Shown piece after piece: positions 18,560 to 27,884 of a stretch of DNA of 64,000 nt. The first letter of the stretch is position 1. Every line of letters begins with the position of its first letter. The stretch is from Actinoplanes subtropicus (GTDB lineage: Bacteria > Actinomycetota > Actinomycetes > Mycobacteriales > Micromonosporaceae). Location: positions 434,001 through 498,000 of the forward strand of contig NZ_JOJL01000002.1 of assembly GCF_000721705.1 (NCBI RefSeq). Direction: 5' to 3'. The notes under the pieces are model-generated. The model worked only from the letters and a program-made list of their open reading frames with translations, had not been told where the DNA came from and ran no database searches. The position numbers and the translations under genes are program-made.

Positions 18560-19993
18560 ATGCAGATGTCAAGAGCCGGCCGCTGGGGCCGGGTATTGCT
18601 CGCCGCGGCGCTCGCCGTGGCCGCGACCGTCATCGTTGAGGAGCCGGCGCACGCCGACACCCGCGAATTCCGCGGCGTGAACTGGGCCGACCAGCGGGAC
18701 AACTTCGTCAACGGGGTGCTGTACGTATCGGGCCTCAGCTCGACCGACACCTATGCCTCGGCAGCCACGGTCGCCGATCGGGTGGTCGGGCAGTTGTACT
18801 CGATCACCGGCGCCAACACCGTCCGCATGCCGATCAACGAACCGACGGTCGCCGGCTACTGGAGCACCTACACCGGCGCGATCGACCAGGCGCTCACCAA
18901 GGGCAAGGTGATCCTGGCGTACTGGGCCTACGCCAACGGCCGGCCCGGCAACACCGCCGCCTACGACCAGATGTGGGACACCGTCGTCGCCAAGTACGCC
19001 GGCAACAGCAACGCCTACTTCGAGGTCATCAACGAGCCGTACGGATACTCCACCGGCGACTTGAACAACCTCTACAACGCTTGGCTCACCCGGCACTCGA
19101 ACGTACCTCGCGGCCGGGTCATCCTCGACGGCGCCGGGCTCGCCCAGAACGTCCCCGCCGTCGGCCAGGACAGCCGGCTGAACAACACCCTGCTCGCCGT
19201 CCACGACTATTCGTTCTTCGCCGGGTTCGAGGACGAGACCTCGTGGGCCAACCACATCGCCGGCTCGATCGGCGGGTACGCCTCCCGCACCGTGGCCACG
19301 GAGTGGGGCGGCCCGATGAGCCCCGGCAGCAAGAACGGGGTCTCGTACGACACCATCGACTACAGCATCCCGAGCGGGTCGTTCTTCGCCGACTACGTCC
19401 GCGGGGTCAGCAGCAAGCTGCGCGAGCTGGGCGTCGGCAGCGTCTACTGGCCCGGCCTGCGCGACGGCGACTGGTACAGCCTGACCCGGCGTAGCGGGAG
19501 CGGCTCGAACCTGACCCTGGCCCTGACCAATCCGTCCGGCTTGAACCGGCTGCAGTACGCCTGGGGAATCGGCACCGGAGGGAGCACGACCGTCCGCATC
19601 GTCAACGCCGCCACCGGCCGGTACGCCGACGGCCTGGGCCGCACCGCGGCCGGTTCCGACCTCGGCCAGTCGTCCGCCGCCGCCGGTTCCAGCCAGCAGT
19701 GGGTGATCGAGAACTCGGGCACCTACGTCCGGATCAGGAATCTGGGCAGCGGCCTGTACTTCGACGGCATGGGCCGGACCACCAGCGGGAGCGCCGCCGG
19801 TCAGTACACCGGCGGAACCTCCGCCACTCAGCAGTGGACGGTGACCACCGACGCGAACAACGTACGGCTGCGGAACCGGTCCACCGGCCTCTACCTCGAC
19901 GGCATGGGGCGGACCACGAACGGCGCGAGCATCGGCCAGTACAGCGACTCCACGAGCGCCAACCAGCGGTGGAAGATCGTCGCTGCCGGCTGA
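18560..19993 (+). CDS. GH5-type glycoside hydrolase with ricin-type lectin domain
   Basis: A 477-residue secreted enzyme. Signal peptide about 1-33; clan GH-A barrel about 35-335 with FRGVNWAD, acid/base Glu about 159 (FEVINEPYG) and nucleophile Glu about 248 (VATEWGG). The C-terminal beta-trefoil (about 345-477) has three QxW-type repeats (SQQW, TQQW, NQRW), i.e. CBM13/ricin-B. The subfamily, and so the substrate, is not resolved. The ATG at 18560 has GAAGGGAAA upstream; the frame also opens at GTG 18539. Last gene of the tight run, 84 bases after the polyesterase. Confidence 0.88.
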   Translation: MQMSRAGRWGRVLLAAALAVAATVIVEEPAHADTREFRGVNWADQRDNFVNGVLYVSGLSSTDTYASAATVADRVVGQLYSITGANTVRMPINEPTVAGYWSTYTGAIDQALTKGKVILAYWAYANGRPGNTAAYDQMWDTVVAKYAGNSNAYFEVINEPYGYSTGDLNNLYNAWLTRHSNVPRGRVILDGAGLAQNVPAVGQDSRLNNTLLAVHDYSFFAGFEDETSWANHIAGSIGGYASRTVATEWGGPMSPGSKNGVSYDTIDYSIPSGSFFADYVRGVSSKLRELGVGSVYWPGLRDGDWYSLTRRSGSGSNLTLALTNPSGLNRLQYAWGIGTGGSTTVRIVNAATGRYADGLGRTAAGSDLGQSSAAAGSSQQWVIENSGTYVRIRNLGSGLYFDGMGRTTSGSAAGQYTGGTSATQQWTVTTDANNVRLRNRSTGLYLDGMGRTTNGASIGQYSDSTSANQRWKIVAAG

Positions 19994-20005
19994 TCACATC
20001 GATGA

Positions 20006-20058
20006 CTGTCACTTGACAGCCCGGAAATCCCATGGCTACAGTCCGGAAAACGATTTCC
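20006..20058 (+). promoter_or_regulatory. promoter with two palindromes before the GH-A enzyme
   Basis: TTGACA (20013-20018) and TACAGT (20037-20042) are 18 bases apart. The -35 overlaps a perfect 6+6 inverted repeat (20006-20019). A second palindrome of LacI type, GGAAAACGATTTCC (20045-20058), lies at the expected transcription start, a good place for repression. The start codon follows at 20170. Confidence 0.55.
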
Positions 20059-20169
20059 TTAGTAGTCGACCCGCTCTGAGCAGGATCACTCCCGCATATA
20101 GGCAACCTTGTTTCTGCCTTGCACGCCTGCCACGCCCGGCGAGACACGAGAGGTCAAGGACGAGCCACC

Positions 20170-21801
20170 ATGGAAAAAACCGCCAAACGGTCCCGGCGTA
20201 CGAGCACACGCCGGGCCGTTCTCTCGGCCTCCGCCGCGGCCCTCGCGGCGGGGCTGGTCGCCACCGGCTTCGCGCTCGACCCGGCGTCGGCGGCCGCCGC
20301 TTCGACGACCCTGACGGTCAACGCCGGCCAGGTCCTGCGTCCGGTGACGCATGTGGCGACGGGCAGCCTCTACGGGCTGGCGAACGCCACCCAGCCGTCG
20401 GTTGCGCTCGCTCAGGCGATCAAGCCGAACACCTTCGTGCAGATGCCGCAGGGTGGCAAACAGCAGCCCACCGGTGACATCTCGGTCGTGGCACCGACCG
20501 CGGTCGGTGTGGGAGCGAAGCTGGTCAACCGGCTCTCCGACTACTACGCCGGCTGGCCCTATCAGTTCAGCTGGAGCACCTGGACGCCGTTCATCACGTC
20601 GCAGATCAACGCGATGAAGTCAGCCTCCTACTACAACAGCATTTCCGCGTACGAGTTGTGGAACGAGTCGGACAACACCTGGAAGACCGCCAACGGCACG
20701 TACGAAAGCTTCTGGACCACCACGTTCCGCCAGGTTCGCTCGATCGACCCGAACAAGCCGATCCAGGGCCCCAGCTTCTCCGACAACATCAGCGACATGC
20801 GGAACTTCCTGCAGAACGCGGTCGCCACCAACACGGTGCCCGACGTGCTGGCCTGGCACGAGTTGTCGAGCTCGTCGAAGATCGCCGGTGACGTCGCCGC
20901 CGTGCAGGGCATCGAGGACTCGCTGGGTATCAGTCGGCGACCCGTCGCGATCGAGGAATACGCAGCGCCGTCCGAGGTCGGCCTGCCCGGCCCGCTGGTC
21001 GGCTACGTCGCGAAGTTCGAACGACTCGGCATCCGCGACGCCGAACTCGCCTTCTGGAACCAGTCCGGAGCACTCGGCGACCTGCTCACCGGCCGCGGCG
21101 GCAGCCCGAACGCCGCCTACTGGATGTACACGTGGTACGCCGCGATGAGCGGCAACATGGTCACCACCACACCACCGGCACAGACCGGCATCGACGGCTT
21201 CGCCGCCGTACCCACGGCGAACAACCAGGTGAGCGTCATCGTCGGCAACTGCAACGGCGCCTGCGCGGTCACCGTCAACGGCCTCAACTCGCTGAACCTC
21301 GGCACGACCGTGAACGTGAAGATCGAACAGACCGTGTCACAGGGCCGTACGGTCGCCTCCGCCGGGCCGGACACCGTCGCGACCACCACCTACACCCCGG
21401 CCAACGGCACGATCACCGTCCCGATCGCCATGGCCACCAATAACGCGTACCGCATCACCATCACCCCCGGCTCGGGCTCGTCCACCACCCCACCGACCAC
21501 GACGCCCACGGGCGCCTGCAGTGCGAGCCTGTCGGTCAATTCCTGGAACGGGGGCTACGTCGCCACAGTGAAGGTGTCCGCCGGGGCTGACGCGGTCAAC
21601 GGCTGGACGGTCGGGATGACGTTGCCGTCGGGCAGCGCCGTCACCAGCACCTGGAACGCGACCGAGTCGGGCACGACCGGGCCCGTCACCTTCCGCAACG
21701 TCAGCTACAACGGACAGATCCCGGCCGGCGGCAGCACCGAGTTCGGTTTCCAAGGCACCGGCGCCGCGCCCACCGGCACGCCTGCCTGCCAGGACCAATA
21801 G
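20170..21801 (+). CDS. secreted clan GH-A glycosidase with CBM2
   Basis: A 543-residue protein with a twin-arginine-like signal (TRRAVLSAS, cleavage about 44), a TIM-barrel domain (about 45-360) and a small beta-domain, a Pro/Thr linker and CBM2 (about 443-540). The putative acid/base is Glu about 166 (YELWNESD) and the nucleophile is in AIEEYAAP (about 262-263), a spacing like GH39 and related xylosidase/arabinosidase families. I cannot name the family with confidence. It has its own promoter and operator-like sites and ends at a 9-bp terminator, so it is a separate unit from the operon upstream. Confidence 0.82.
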   Translation: MEKTAKRSRRTSTRRAVLSASAAALAAGLVATGFALDPASAAAASTTLTVNAGQVLRPVTHVATGSLYGLANATQPSVALAQAIKPNTFVQMPQGGKQQPTGDISVVAPTAVGVGAKLVNRLSDYYAGWPYQFSWSTWTPFITSQINAMKSASYYNSISAYELWNESDNTWKTANGTYESFWTTTFRQVRSIDPNKPIQGPSFSDNISDMRNFLQNAVATNTVPDVLAWHELSSSSKIAGDVAAVQGIEDSLGISRRPVAIEEYAAPSEVGLPGPLVGYVAKFERLGIRDAELAFWNQSGALGDLLTGRGGSPNAAYWMYTWYAAMSGNMVTTTPPAQTGIDGFAAVPTANNQVSVIVGNCNGACAVTVNGLNSLNLGTTVNVKIEQTVSQGRTVASAGPDTVATTTYTPANGTITVPIAMATNNAYRITITPGSGSSTTPPTTTPTGACSASLSVNSWNGGYVATVKVSAGADAVNGWTVGMTLPSGSAVTSTWNATESGTTGPVTFRNVSYNGQIPAGGSTEFGFQGTGAAPTGTPACQDQ

Positions 21802-21807
21802 TTGTCC

Positions 21808-21843
21808 CCGCCGGTGTCGTCCACCTCGGGGCGCCACCGGCGG
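21808..21843 (+). terminator. terminator closing the hydrolase island
   Basis: Perfect 9-bp stem, 21808-21816 with 21835-21843, starting 6 bases after the stop codon. Confidence 0.75.
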
Positions 21844-22117
21844 ACGCGGGCGAGGCACTGCTGTCACGGGGGAGTCCGGATGGTCAGCTCGTCCAGCACG
21901 GGCTGAGGCTGGGCAGCGGTGAGAGTGACGACGCGACCGGGGATGACACCGTGACCAGGTCGATGGGTGCCCCGGCCGCGTGCCGGCCCGCCTGGTCCTC
22001 TTCGACGACCAGGCCCGCGCGGTCGCCGTGCGCTTCCGGGCCGACTCGCTGGGTGACGCGACCACAGAGGACCGGCCTAGGATGGGGCTCAACGACGGGT
22101 GACAGGGGGACCACGCC
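21844..22117. other. intergenic, possible small fragment
   Basis: A plus-strand frame ending at the TGA near 22102 contains VPARLVLFDDQARAVAVRF. It resembles a protein C-terminus, but it has no start signal or clear family. Probably the promoter region of the methyltransferase plus debris. Confidence 0.3.
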
Positions 22118-23149
22118 ATGTCCGACGAGCCGCAGCGCATGTTCACGCCGACCGAGCAGACCGACGGCGCCGCGGCCGGCCCGCCGGCGCCCGCCCGCAT
22201 CATCGAGCTGGCTGCCGGCTTCATGGTCTCGAAGACGCTGTTCGCGGCCATCGAGGTGGGACTGTTCGCGGCCGCCGGGCCCGACGGGCGCACTCCGGCC
22301 GAGCTGGCCGAGCGGTGCTCCGTTCCCGAGCGCAGCGCCCGCGCGATGGCCGACCTGCTGGCCGACGCGGGCCTGCTGGTGCGCGACGGCGGCCGATTCC
22401 GCAACGCGCCCGACGCCGAGGCGTTCCTCGCCGGGCGGGGCCCGTTCGACCTGCGGCCGCTGGCCCGCTACTGGGATCTGGTGAGCTACCCGACCTGGCG
22501 GCACGCCACCGAGGCGTACCGCACCCGGCGCGGCGTGCGGTCGCAGCTCGACAAGACGCAGACCGAGGCGTACGAGTCGGCCGTCGCGCTGGTCACCGCC
22601 GAGACCGCCGCCGACCTGGCCCGCGGCTACGACTTCGGCCCGCACCGGCGGCTGCTCGACGTGGGTGGCGGCTACGGCACGTTCGTCAAGCCGATCCTCA
22701 CCGCGTACCCCGATCTCAGCGCGACCCTGGTCGACCTGCCGGAGGTGGCGTCGGCGGTCGCCGCGGAGGCGGCGGACGGGCCGCTCGCCGGCCGCCTCAC
22801 CGCCGTCGGCCAGGACATCTTCGCCGAGCCGCTGCCCGGCGGGCACGACGCCGTGCTGGTCGCCAACGTGGTGCACCTGTTTCCGCCGGAGCAGATCGCC
22901 GAACTGTTCCGCCGGGCGCGCGCGGCGATCGCCCCCGGCGGCCGCCTGCTGCTGGTCGACTGGTGGCGCACCGACGTGGCGCCGCACCCGTCGGCCCGGT
23001 TCGGCGCCGGCGAGTTCCTGATGATCAGCGGCGGCGACCTCTACCAGGTGGACGAGGTCGCCGACTGGCTCGGCGCGGCGGGTTGGCGGTTCGCCGGCCT
23101 GCGGGAGCTGCCGCCGCCCTCCGGCCTCATCGTGGCCGAGCCGGCCTGA
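22118..23149 (+). CDS. O-methyltransferase (SAM-dependent, acetylserotonin-type)
   Basis: A 343-residue family-2 O-methyltransferase. An N-terminal dimerisation winged helix (about 25-105, with GLFAAAGPDGRTPAELAERC and ERSARAMADLLADAGLL) precedes a Rossmann domain with the SAM motif LLDVGGGYGT (about 179-188), acidic ribose-binding residues in LVDLPEV, and the C-terminal motif GGRLLLVDWW. These enzymes methylate hydroxyls of small aromatic metabolites, but no biosynthetic cluster is adjacent. The start is weakly marked by CAGGGGGA upstream. Confidence 0.92.
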   Translation: MSDEPQRMFTPTEQTDGAAAGPPAPARIIELAAGFMVSKTLFAAIEVGLFAAAGPDGRTPAELAERCSVPERSARAMADLLADAGLLVRDGGRFRNAPDAEAFLAGRGPFDLRPLARYWDLVSYPTWRHATEAYRTRRGVRSQLDKTQTEAYESAVALVTAETAADLARGYDFGPHRRLLDVGGGYGTFVKPILTAYPDLSATLVDLPEVASAVAAEAADGPLAGRLTAVGQDIFAEPLPGGHDAVLVANVVHLFPPEQIAELFRRARAAIAPGGRLLLVDWWRTDVAPHPSARFGAGEFLMISGGDLYQVDEVADWLGAAGWRFAGLRELPPPSGLIVAEPA

Positions 23150-23209
23150 CGGCGCAGTCCGGCGCCGGGTGCGAAGTCCTCCCGACCTGCATCCACCGGG
23201 AGGACCGAG

Positions 23210-23281
23210 ATGACACTTCGGTTCGGGTTCCTCGCCAACGGCACACCATCTATGCCGGCGGTGACCTGCACCAGCCCGTAA
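23210..23281 (+). pseudogene. C-terminal scrap of a CBM2 domain
   Basis: The plus-strand translation FGFLANGTPSMPAVTC, followed by a stop, matches the last strand of CBM2 as seen in the polyesterase at 18420-18475 (FGFLAAGTPSVPALTC). Nothing upstream continues the domain. It is a fragment of a duplicated or deleted hydrolase gene. Confidence 0.75.
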
Positions 23282-23499
23282 CCCCCCGCGCAGCAGCACA
23301 GGGCGGACCTCACACCGGCCGGCGACCGACGCCGACGCATCCGGCAGGCTGGGGCCGCCCTGTCGCCTTTTGGACGACCGCGAACGGAGCTCCTGAGCTT
23401 CGCAACACCGCCGGCTCACGGGAACGTCAGATCGCCCACCAACACCACCCGGGTGGCCGTACCAATTCGGCCGGCGTCCCAGCAGTGCCTGCAGCGGCA

Positions 23500-23820
23500 T
23501 TGTCTGCAACGTCGCGTCCCCGGCGACGGGCAGTTGCTGCGGTACGCGAACGGAAAACCAATCACCCGGCGCCGCTATGACTACCTGTGGGAACGGCTCG
23601 GCAAGATTCTGCCCTGGGTGGCCAAGCAGCAGGTCTCCGCGCACTGGCTGCGCCACACCACGCTTACCTGGGTGGAACGCGTCTTCGACTACGGTGTCGC
23701 TCTCGCCTACGCAGGACATGCCGAAAACGCCGAACAACGCTGGCACCACCGCCCGCTACGTCGAAGCCGCCCTCGAAGAAGTCGCCACAGCCCGTATGGT
23801 CGAGGAGATCGCCGAACTTT
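23500..23820 (+). pseudogene. frameshifted C-terminal part of a tyrosine integrase
   Basis: One frame reads RYANGKPITRRRYDYLWERL, then HWLRHTTLTWVER and ALAYAGH, which is the integrase box with catalytic Arg and His. The ending NAGTTARYVEAALEE, with the catalytic-Tyr context, lies in a different frame after about 23730. So there is a frameshift near 23725-23735, and the N-terminal half is lost. A relic of an integrated element. Confidence 0.8.
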
Positions 23821-25466
23821 ATCCGCGGAGCAGGGAGAGGACGCCCTGTGCGGTCTGGTTGGCCTGGGACAGCATGGAGGTGCCGGCCTGGATCAGGATT
23901 TGGTTGCGGGTGACGCTGACCATTTCTTGGGCTATGTCGGTGTCGCGGATACGGGACTCCGAGGCCGAGAGATTCTCGATCGCGACGTTGAGGTTGTTGA
24001 CGGTGTGCTCGAACCGGTTCTGGAAGGCGCCGAGGTTCGCGCGGGTGTCGGAGACGTAGCCGATGGCCCTGCCGATCGCGGCGATCGCGGCGTCCGGTCC
24101 GGCAGGCGTGGTCAGGTTGAGAGCGGCGGTGCCGAGCGTATGGGAATTGACCGCGCCGATGGCGATGCCGATCCGATCGTTCGCGTTGGCACCGACCTGG
24201 AATCGGCCACTGTTACCGTTCGTGACGGGAGTGTCACCGACGACAGTAGCGCCACCGACGATGTCAGTGACACCGACGACGGTCGTGACACCAGTGAGCG
24301 TCGTGGTGGTTGTCAACCTGAGGTCACCGAGTATGCCGGTAGCCGTGGGCTGAGTGGCGGTGAAGGCGCCGGTGCCGGACATGGTGAAGGTGGTGTCGCC
24401 GTTGGCCGCGGTGCTGGCCGTCATCTGGATTTCGTCGCCCTGGTAGCCGTTGGCCTGGAGTTTGGTCTTGATCGCGAGGTTGATGACATCGGTGACATCC
24501 TGGCCGGTGACAGCGCTCGAAAAGCTGCCGCTTGCGATATTGATGGCGATCGGGGTGCTCAGCGGTACCGTCGGTCATCGTGAAGGCGCTGGCGCCGGAC
24601 GTGGTGAAGGTGGTGTCGCCGTTGGCCGCGGTGCTGGCCGTCATCTGGATTTCGTCGCCCTGGTAGCCGTTGGCCTGGAGTTCGGTCTTGATCGCGAGGT
24701 TGATGACATCGGTGACATCCTGGCCGGTGACAGCGCTCGAAAAGCTGCCGCTTGCGATATTGATGGCGATCGGGGTGCTCAGCTGGTAACCCACGCCCTT
24801 GAGTGCGGTCGAGATCGCGGTGTTGACCGCACTGGCGATGTCCTGGCCGCTGGAGGTGGCCGAGACCGCCTTGGCCGGGAGGGTGACGTCGATGCCGGCG
24901 GCGGGGGCGGTGGGGGCGCCGCCGATCCGCGTGAGCTTAAAGGTTCCACCGCCGACGAGCGCGATTGCGGCGGCAATGGTCCCGGCATGGGTGCCGGCGG
25001 CGAGGGCCCTGCCGGTTGCGGTTGTCGCGGTGGCGCCGAAGGAGCCGTCGAGCAGCTTCGACCTGCCGAATGAGGAGGTCTTGCCGATCCGGTCGAGCTC
25101 CTGGTTGAGCTGCTGGAACTCCTTGTTCGCGGCGTCCCTGGCGTCGGCGTCCATCGAGCCGGCGTTGGCGGTCTGGACGGCGAGGTCGCGCATGCGCTGC
25201 AGGATCGCGGTGGACTCGTTGAGGGCGCCTTCAGCGGTTTGGACGACGCTGATGCCGTTCTGGGTGTTGCGGACGGCGACCTTGAGGCCGCTGGTCTGCG
25301 AGCGCAGGCCCTCCGAGATCGACAGGCCCGCCGCGTCGTCGGCGGCCCGGTTGATCCGGAAACCGCTGGACAGCTTCTCCAGGGACTTGGATAGATTGTT
25401 GTCGGTGACCGAGAGGTTCCGGTAGGCGTTCTGCGCGGCGATGTTCTGGTTGATACGAAGGCCCAT
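23819..25466 (-). pseudogene. fliC: flagellin gene, frame broken by an internal duplication
   Basis: The 5' part (25466 down to about 24585) encodes a perfect flagellin start, [18 protein letters not shown], with the D0/D1 helices, then a variable central domain. The 3' part (24424-23819) encodes the matching C-terminal D1/D0 helices (ASESRIRDTDIAQEM, NQILIQAGTSMLSQANQ) in another frame. Between them is an imperfect 220-bp tandem duplication; 220 is not a multiple of 3. Deleting one copy would join both parts into one frame of 475 residues. AGGGAGGAGCC precedes the start. Flagellin would build the filament of motile spores. No other flagellar gene is in the window. A sequencing or assembly error is possible. 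Confidence 0.85.
24361..24783 (-). repeat. 220-bp imperfect tandem duplication in flagellin
   Basis: About 203 near-identical bases occur at 24361-24563 and 24581-24783, an exact offset of 220. The copies differ at several positions at the end nearer the flagellin C-terminus, so the duplication is not brand-new or the copies come from diverged units. Confidence 0.95.
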
Positions 25467-25760
25467 GAGTGGCTCCTCCCTGATACAGGTCTCGAACCGG
25501 CCCGTTCATGAGTCGTGGTTCCGCGCCCGTCCTTGGCGGTGGCCCAGCCCCGATGAGAAATTCTCCAAAGACTCTTTCGGCTTTTCCGCTGAATCAGATA
25601 AATCTTCCTGTAGGTGCCGAAAACTCATCCAAGCCCCTGACCTGGGCTTCGGTCAGCCTCTCCCTCGTGGGTAAGTCGGGAAGATGAACGCGTTCAAGTC
25701 CTGATGCCCAGCTCTTGAACATGCTCAAGAACCTCGCTCAGTGACCTTGAACGGGTTCAC
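25467..25760. promoter_or_regulatory. flagellin upstream region with three palindromes
   Basis: Three inverted repeats containing GAAC/GTTC or CTTGA/TCAAG arms are at 25686-25695, 25714-25729 and 25746-25760, spaced roughly 30 bases centre to centre. They lie upstream of the flagellin gene. A GCCGAAAG stretch nearer the gene (minus strand, about 25575) only weakly resembles a motility-sigma -10 box. Confidence 0.4.
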
Positions 25761-25943
25761 ACACGCGATGCCCGTACCGGGCAGTCGCGGCGGGAACTCC
25801 CTGCTCAGGAGGTTGGATGGAGTTTTCGGCACGCACAGCGCCGGGCTCCGGTCGGGATGCGCGGCGTGCGTCGCGCGGCATACCCCGTCGCCTCGTCCAT
25901 GCCCGCACGGTGCCGAGCCGGCGCACACCGCCGGCCCGGCGGT

Positions 25944-27644
25944 TCAGCCGGTGACCACACGGAAGTCCGTCGGCAAGCCCGGGGACCCGGTGATCCAGCG
26001 GCGCATGGCCACGCAGCCGAGCACCGACGGATCGACGCGTCCCGCGCACTGCGGCGCGGCCGTGTCCAGCGCCACCACCTCGATCAGATCGGCCGGCACA
26101 GTCGGCCACCGCACGCCGCTGCCGGCACCCGCCCGGCAGACGCCGGCCGCGTCGAGTTGTACGGGTACCGGCGAGCCTGCGATCTCGGACCAGCTCTCGT
26201 CCCGGGTGGCGTTCCGGACGAGCACGTGCATCGGTACCCGGCTGCGCAGGCAGTTGCCCAGCTCGATGCCGCTGGTCGGGTTCACCGTGTCGTCGCTCGT
26301 GATCACCACGCCACCGGGCGGCTGCACCACGACCGTGATGGGCAGGTCACGTACCGCCCCCACGTCGTCCCACAGCCGCAGCGTCGCGGCGAAGCTGCCC
26401 GCCGCCGTGGCCCGACCGGACAGCAGCAGGTGCCCGGTGTGATCCGCGCCGGCGGTGATTCCGGGCGGCAGCGTGCCGGACAGCACGGTCGCGCCGAACC
26501 AGCCGGTCCAGTCGGTCACGACGGCGACGGCCGCGTGGTAGTCCTCGCCCTGCACCGCGTCGGGCGCCGCGAACGACACGGCGGCCAGGTCGATCGAGCC
26601 CCAGGTGGTCTCCACGGCGACGCCCTCGTGCCGCAGGACGGTCGCGTCCGCGTCGCCCCGCACCGGTTGGTGCGGCGCCACACTGTCCACAGTAGATGCG
26701 GCCAGGTGCCACCACGGCGTCACCACGACGATGCCGGGCAACCCCGAGGGCCCGCGTATGCCGAACAGTTCGCCCGTCGCCGTGCGGTAGTACATGCTGC
26801 GCTCGCCGAGAATGGCCCGCCCGCCCGCGGCGAACGGCACGGTGGCTCCGGCGGGTACCGCCCACGACGCCCACTTGAACGGGGCGTCCAGGTACGTCAT
26901 CGGCTGGCCGCTGTTGCTGGTCACCAGGACGAAGTTCTGGTTGGCCGTGATGGACTTGGCCATCCCGCCAATGGGCACCCAGGAACCGGGCGCGCCGCCC
27001 CACTCCTGCACGAGCGTGCGCGCGGAGTTCAATTCGTACAGGCTGGTGCGCCCGAACCAGCCGCGCTCGGCCAGCGAGCCCACGCCCGCGCCACTGCCGA
27101 TCAGAGTCCAGCTCTGCCCGACCTGCCGCCAGACGCCACCGTCACGGTCCACCCCGTAAAGGAACGGGTGCAGCTGGCCCAGCGTGTTGGGGTCGAGGGA
27201 CACGGTGCCGTCCCGGCTGGCAAGCAGGTCCACCATGCCGTCGCGCAGGTGTTGCCAGACCCGGGTGGCGCTGTCGAAGTGGTACACCGCTCCGTTGGCG
27301 AGCAGCGCGTACACCTCGGCCGCGGAGACCGCGAGCCGGCGTACCGCTGAACTGTCCGCAGGGCGGCCGATGGGGTTGGTCACCCCCGTGTCCACGTTCC
27401 GGACGACCACCCTGCCGTCGGCCGCGTTGACGGCGGCGACCAGCGTGGTGTTCAGGTTGGAGGCCACCTCCACCCCGGCGACCAGTCCGCTCGCCCAGGT
27501 GTCGGCGCGGGTGATGATGGCGTACGCCGCCCGGCCCGGCCCGGTCACGACCGCGGCCGCGGCGAGCATGGCGACCACCATGACCGCCGCCACCCGCGCC
27601 CGGGCCGGCCGGGCGGCCCGGCCGCGCCAGCTGACTGAGTCCAT
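25944..27644 (-). CDS. secreted propeller-like protein of unknown function
   Basis: A 566-residue exported protein. Signal peptide about residues 1-40 (hydrophobic VAAVMVVAMLAAAAVVTG, then AYA). The first about 330 residues contain repeated short modules of the type YALLANGAVYHFDSATRVWQ and LYGVDRDGGVWRQVGQSW, typical of tectonin/WD-type beta-propellers. A beta-sandwich follows (about 350-450, with GTLPPGITAGADHTGHLLLSG, putative-Ig-like), then a Cys-containing C-terminal part. GGAGG lies 6 bases before the ATG at 27644; a longer in-frame start at 27668 is less likely. Function unknown. Confidence 0.85.
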   Translation of the reverse strand: MDSVSWRGRAARPARARVAAVMVVAMLAAAAVVTGPGRAAYAIITRADTWASGLVAGVEVASNLNTTLVAAVNAADGRVVVRNVDTGVTNPIGRPADSSAVRRLAVSAAEVYALLANGAVYHFDSATRVWQHLRDGMVDLLASRDGTVSLDPNTLGQLHPFLYGVDRDGGVWRQVGQSWTLIGSGAGVGSLAERGWFGRTSLYELNSARTLVQEWGGAPGSWVPIGGMAKSITANQNFVLVTSNSGQPMTYLDAPFKWASWAVPAGATVPFAAGGRAILGERSMYYRTATGELFGIRGPSGLPGIVVVTPWWHLAASTVDSVAPHQPVRGDADATVLRHEGVAVETTWGSIDLAAVSFAAPDAVQGEDYHAAVAVVTDWTGWFGATVLSGTLPPGITAGADHTGHLLLSGRATAAGSFAATLRLWDDVGAVRDLPITVVVQPPGGVVITSDDTVNPTSGIELGNCLRSRVPMHVLVRNATRDESWSEIAGSPVPVQLDAAGVCRAGAGSGVRWPTVPADLIEVVALDTAAPQCAGRVDPSVLGCVAMRRWITGSPGLPTDFRVVTG

Positions 27645-27719
27645 CGCATTCCTCCTGTCTGCCCGCACCGGCTACCCGGCGGTGCAGGTCACAGGATCAC
27701 CGCGAGCCTTTGACTGCGC

Positions 27720-27862
27720 TTAAGACCGTGTGTCGTCTGGGGTTGTTGAAGTTCAAGGTCATTCGTTGACCGGGTGTGGACGACGTGCAGAAGTACTGCC
27801 CGGATGCGTTGTGGCACCTCGCTCAGCCGTTGTTGCCGGCGCATCCGGAAAGGCATCAGGGC
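27720..27862 (+). mobile_element. 5' remnant of an IS5-type transposase
   Basis: The plus-strand frame from 27776 begins VDDVQKYCPDALWHLAQPLL, then PAHPERHQGG. This fits the N-terminus of IS5-family transposases (D-x-x-W-x-x-I-x-P-L-L-P-P). It breaks off where a desaturase remnant begins on the other strand. No terminal repeats were confirmed. Confidence 0.5.
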
Positions 27863-27884
27863 GGTGCCCGGCGAGATCCGCAGC

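Noticed and set aside
21884..23749. 621-codon minus-strand frame over the methyltransferase
   Set aside because: Shadow of the O-methyltransferase gene, with no recognisable domains.
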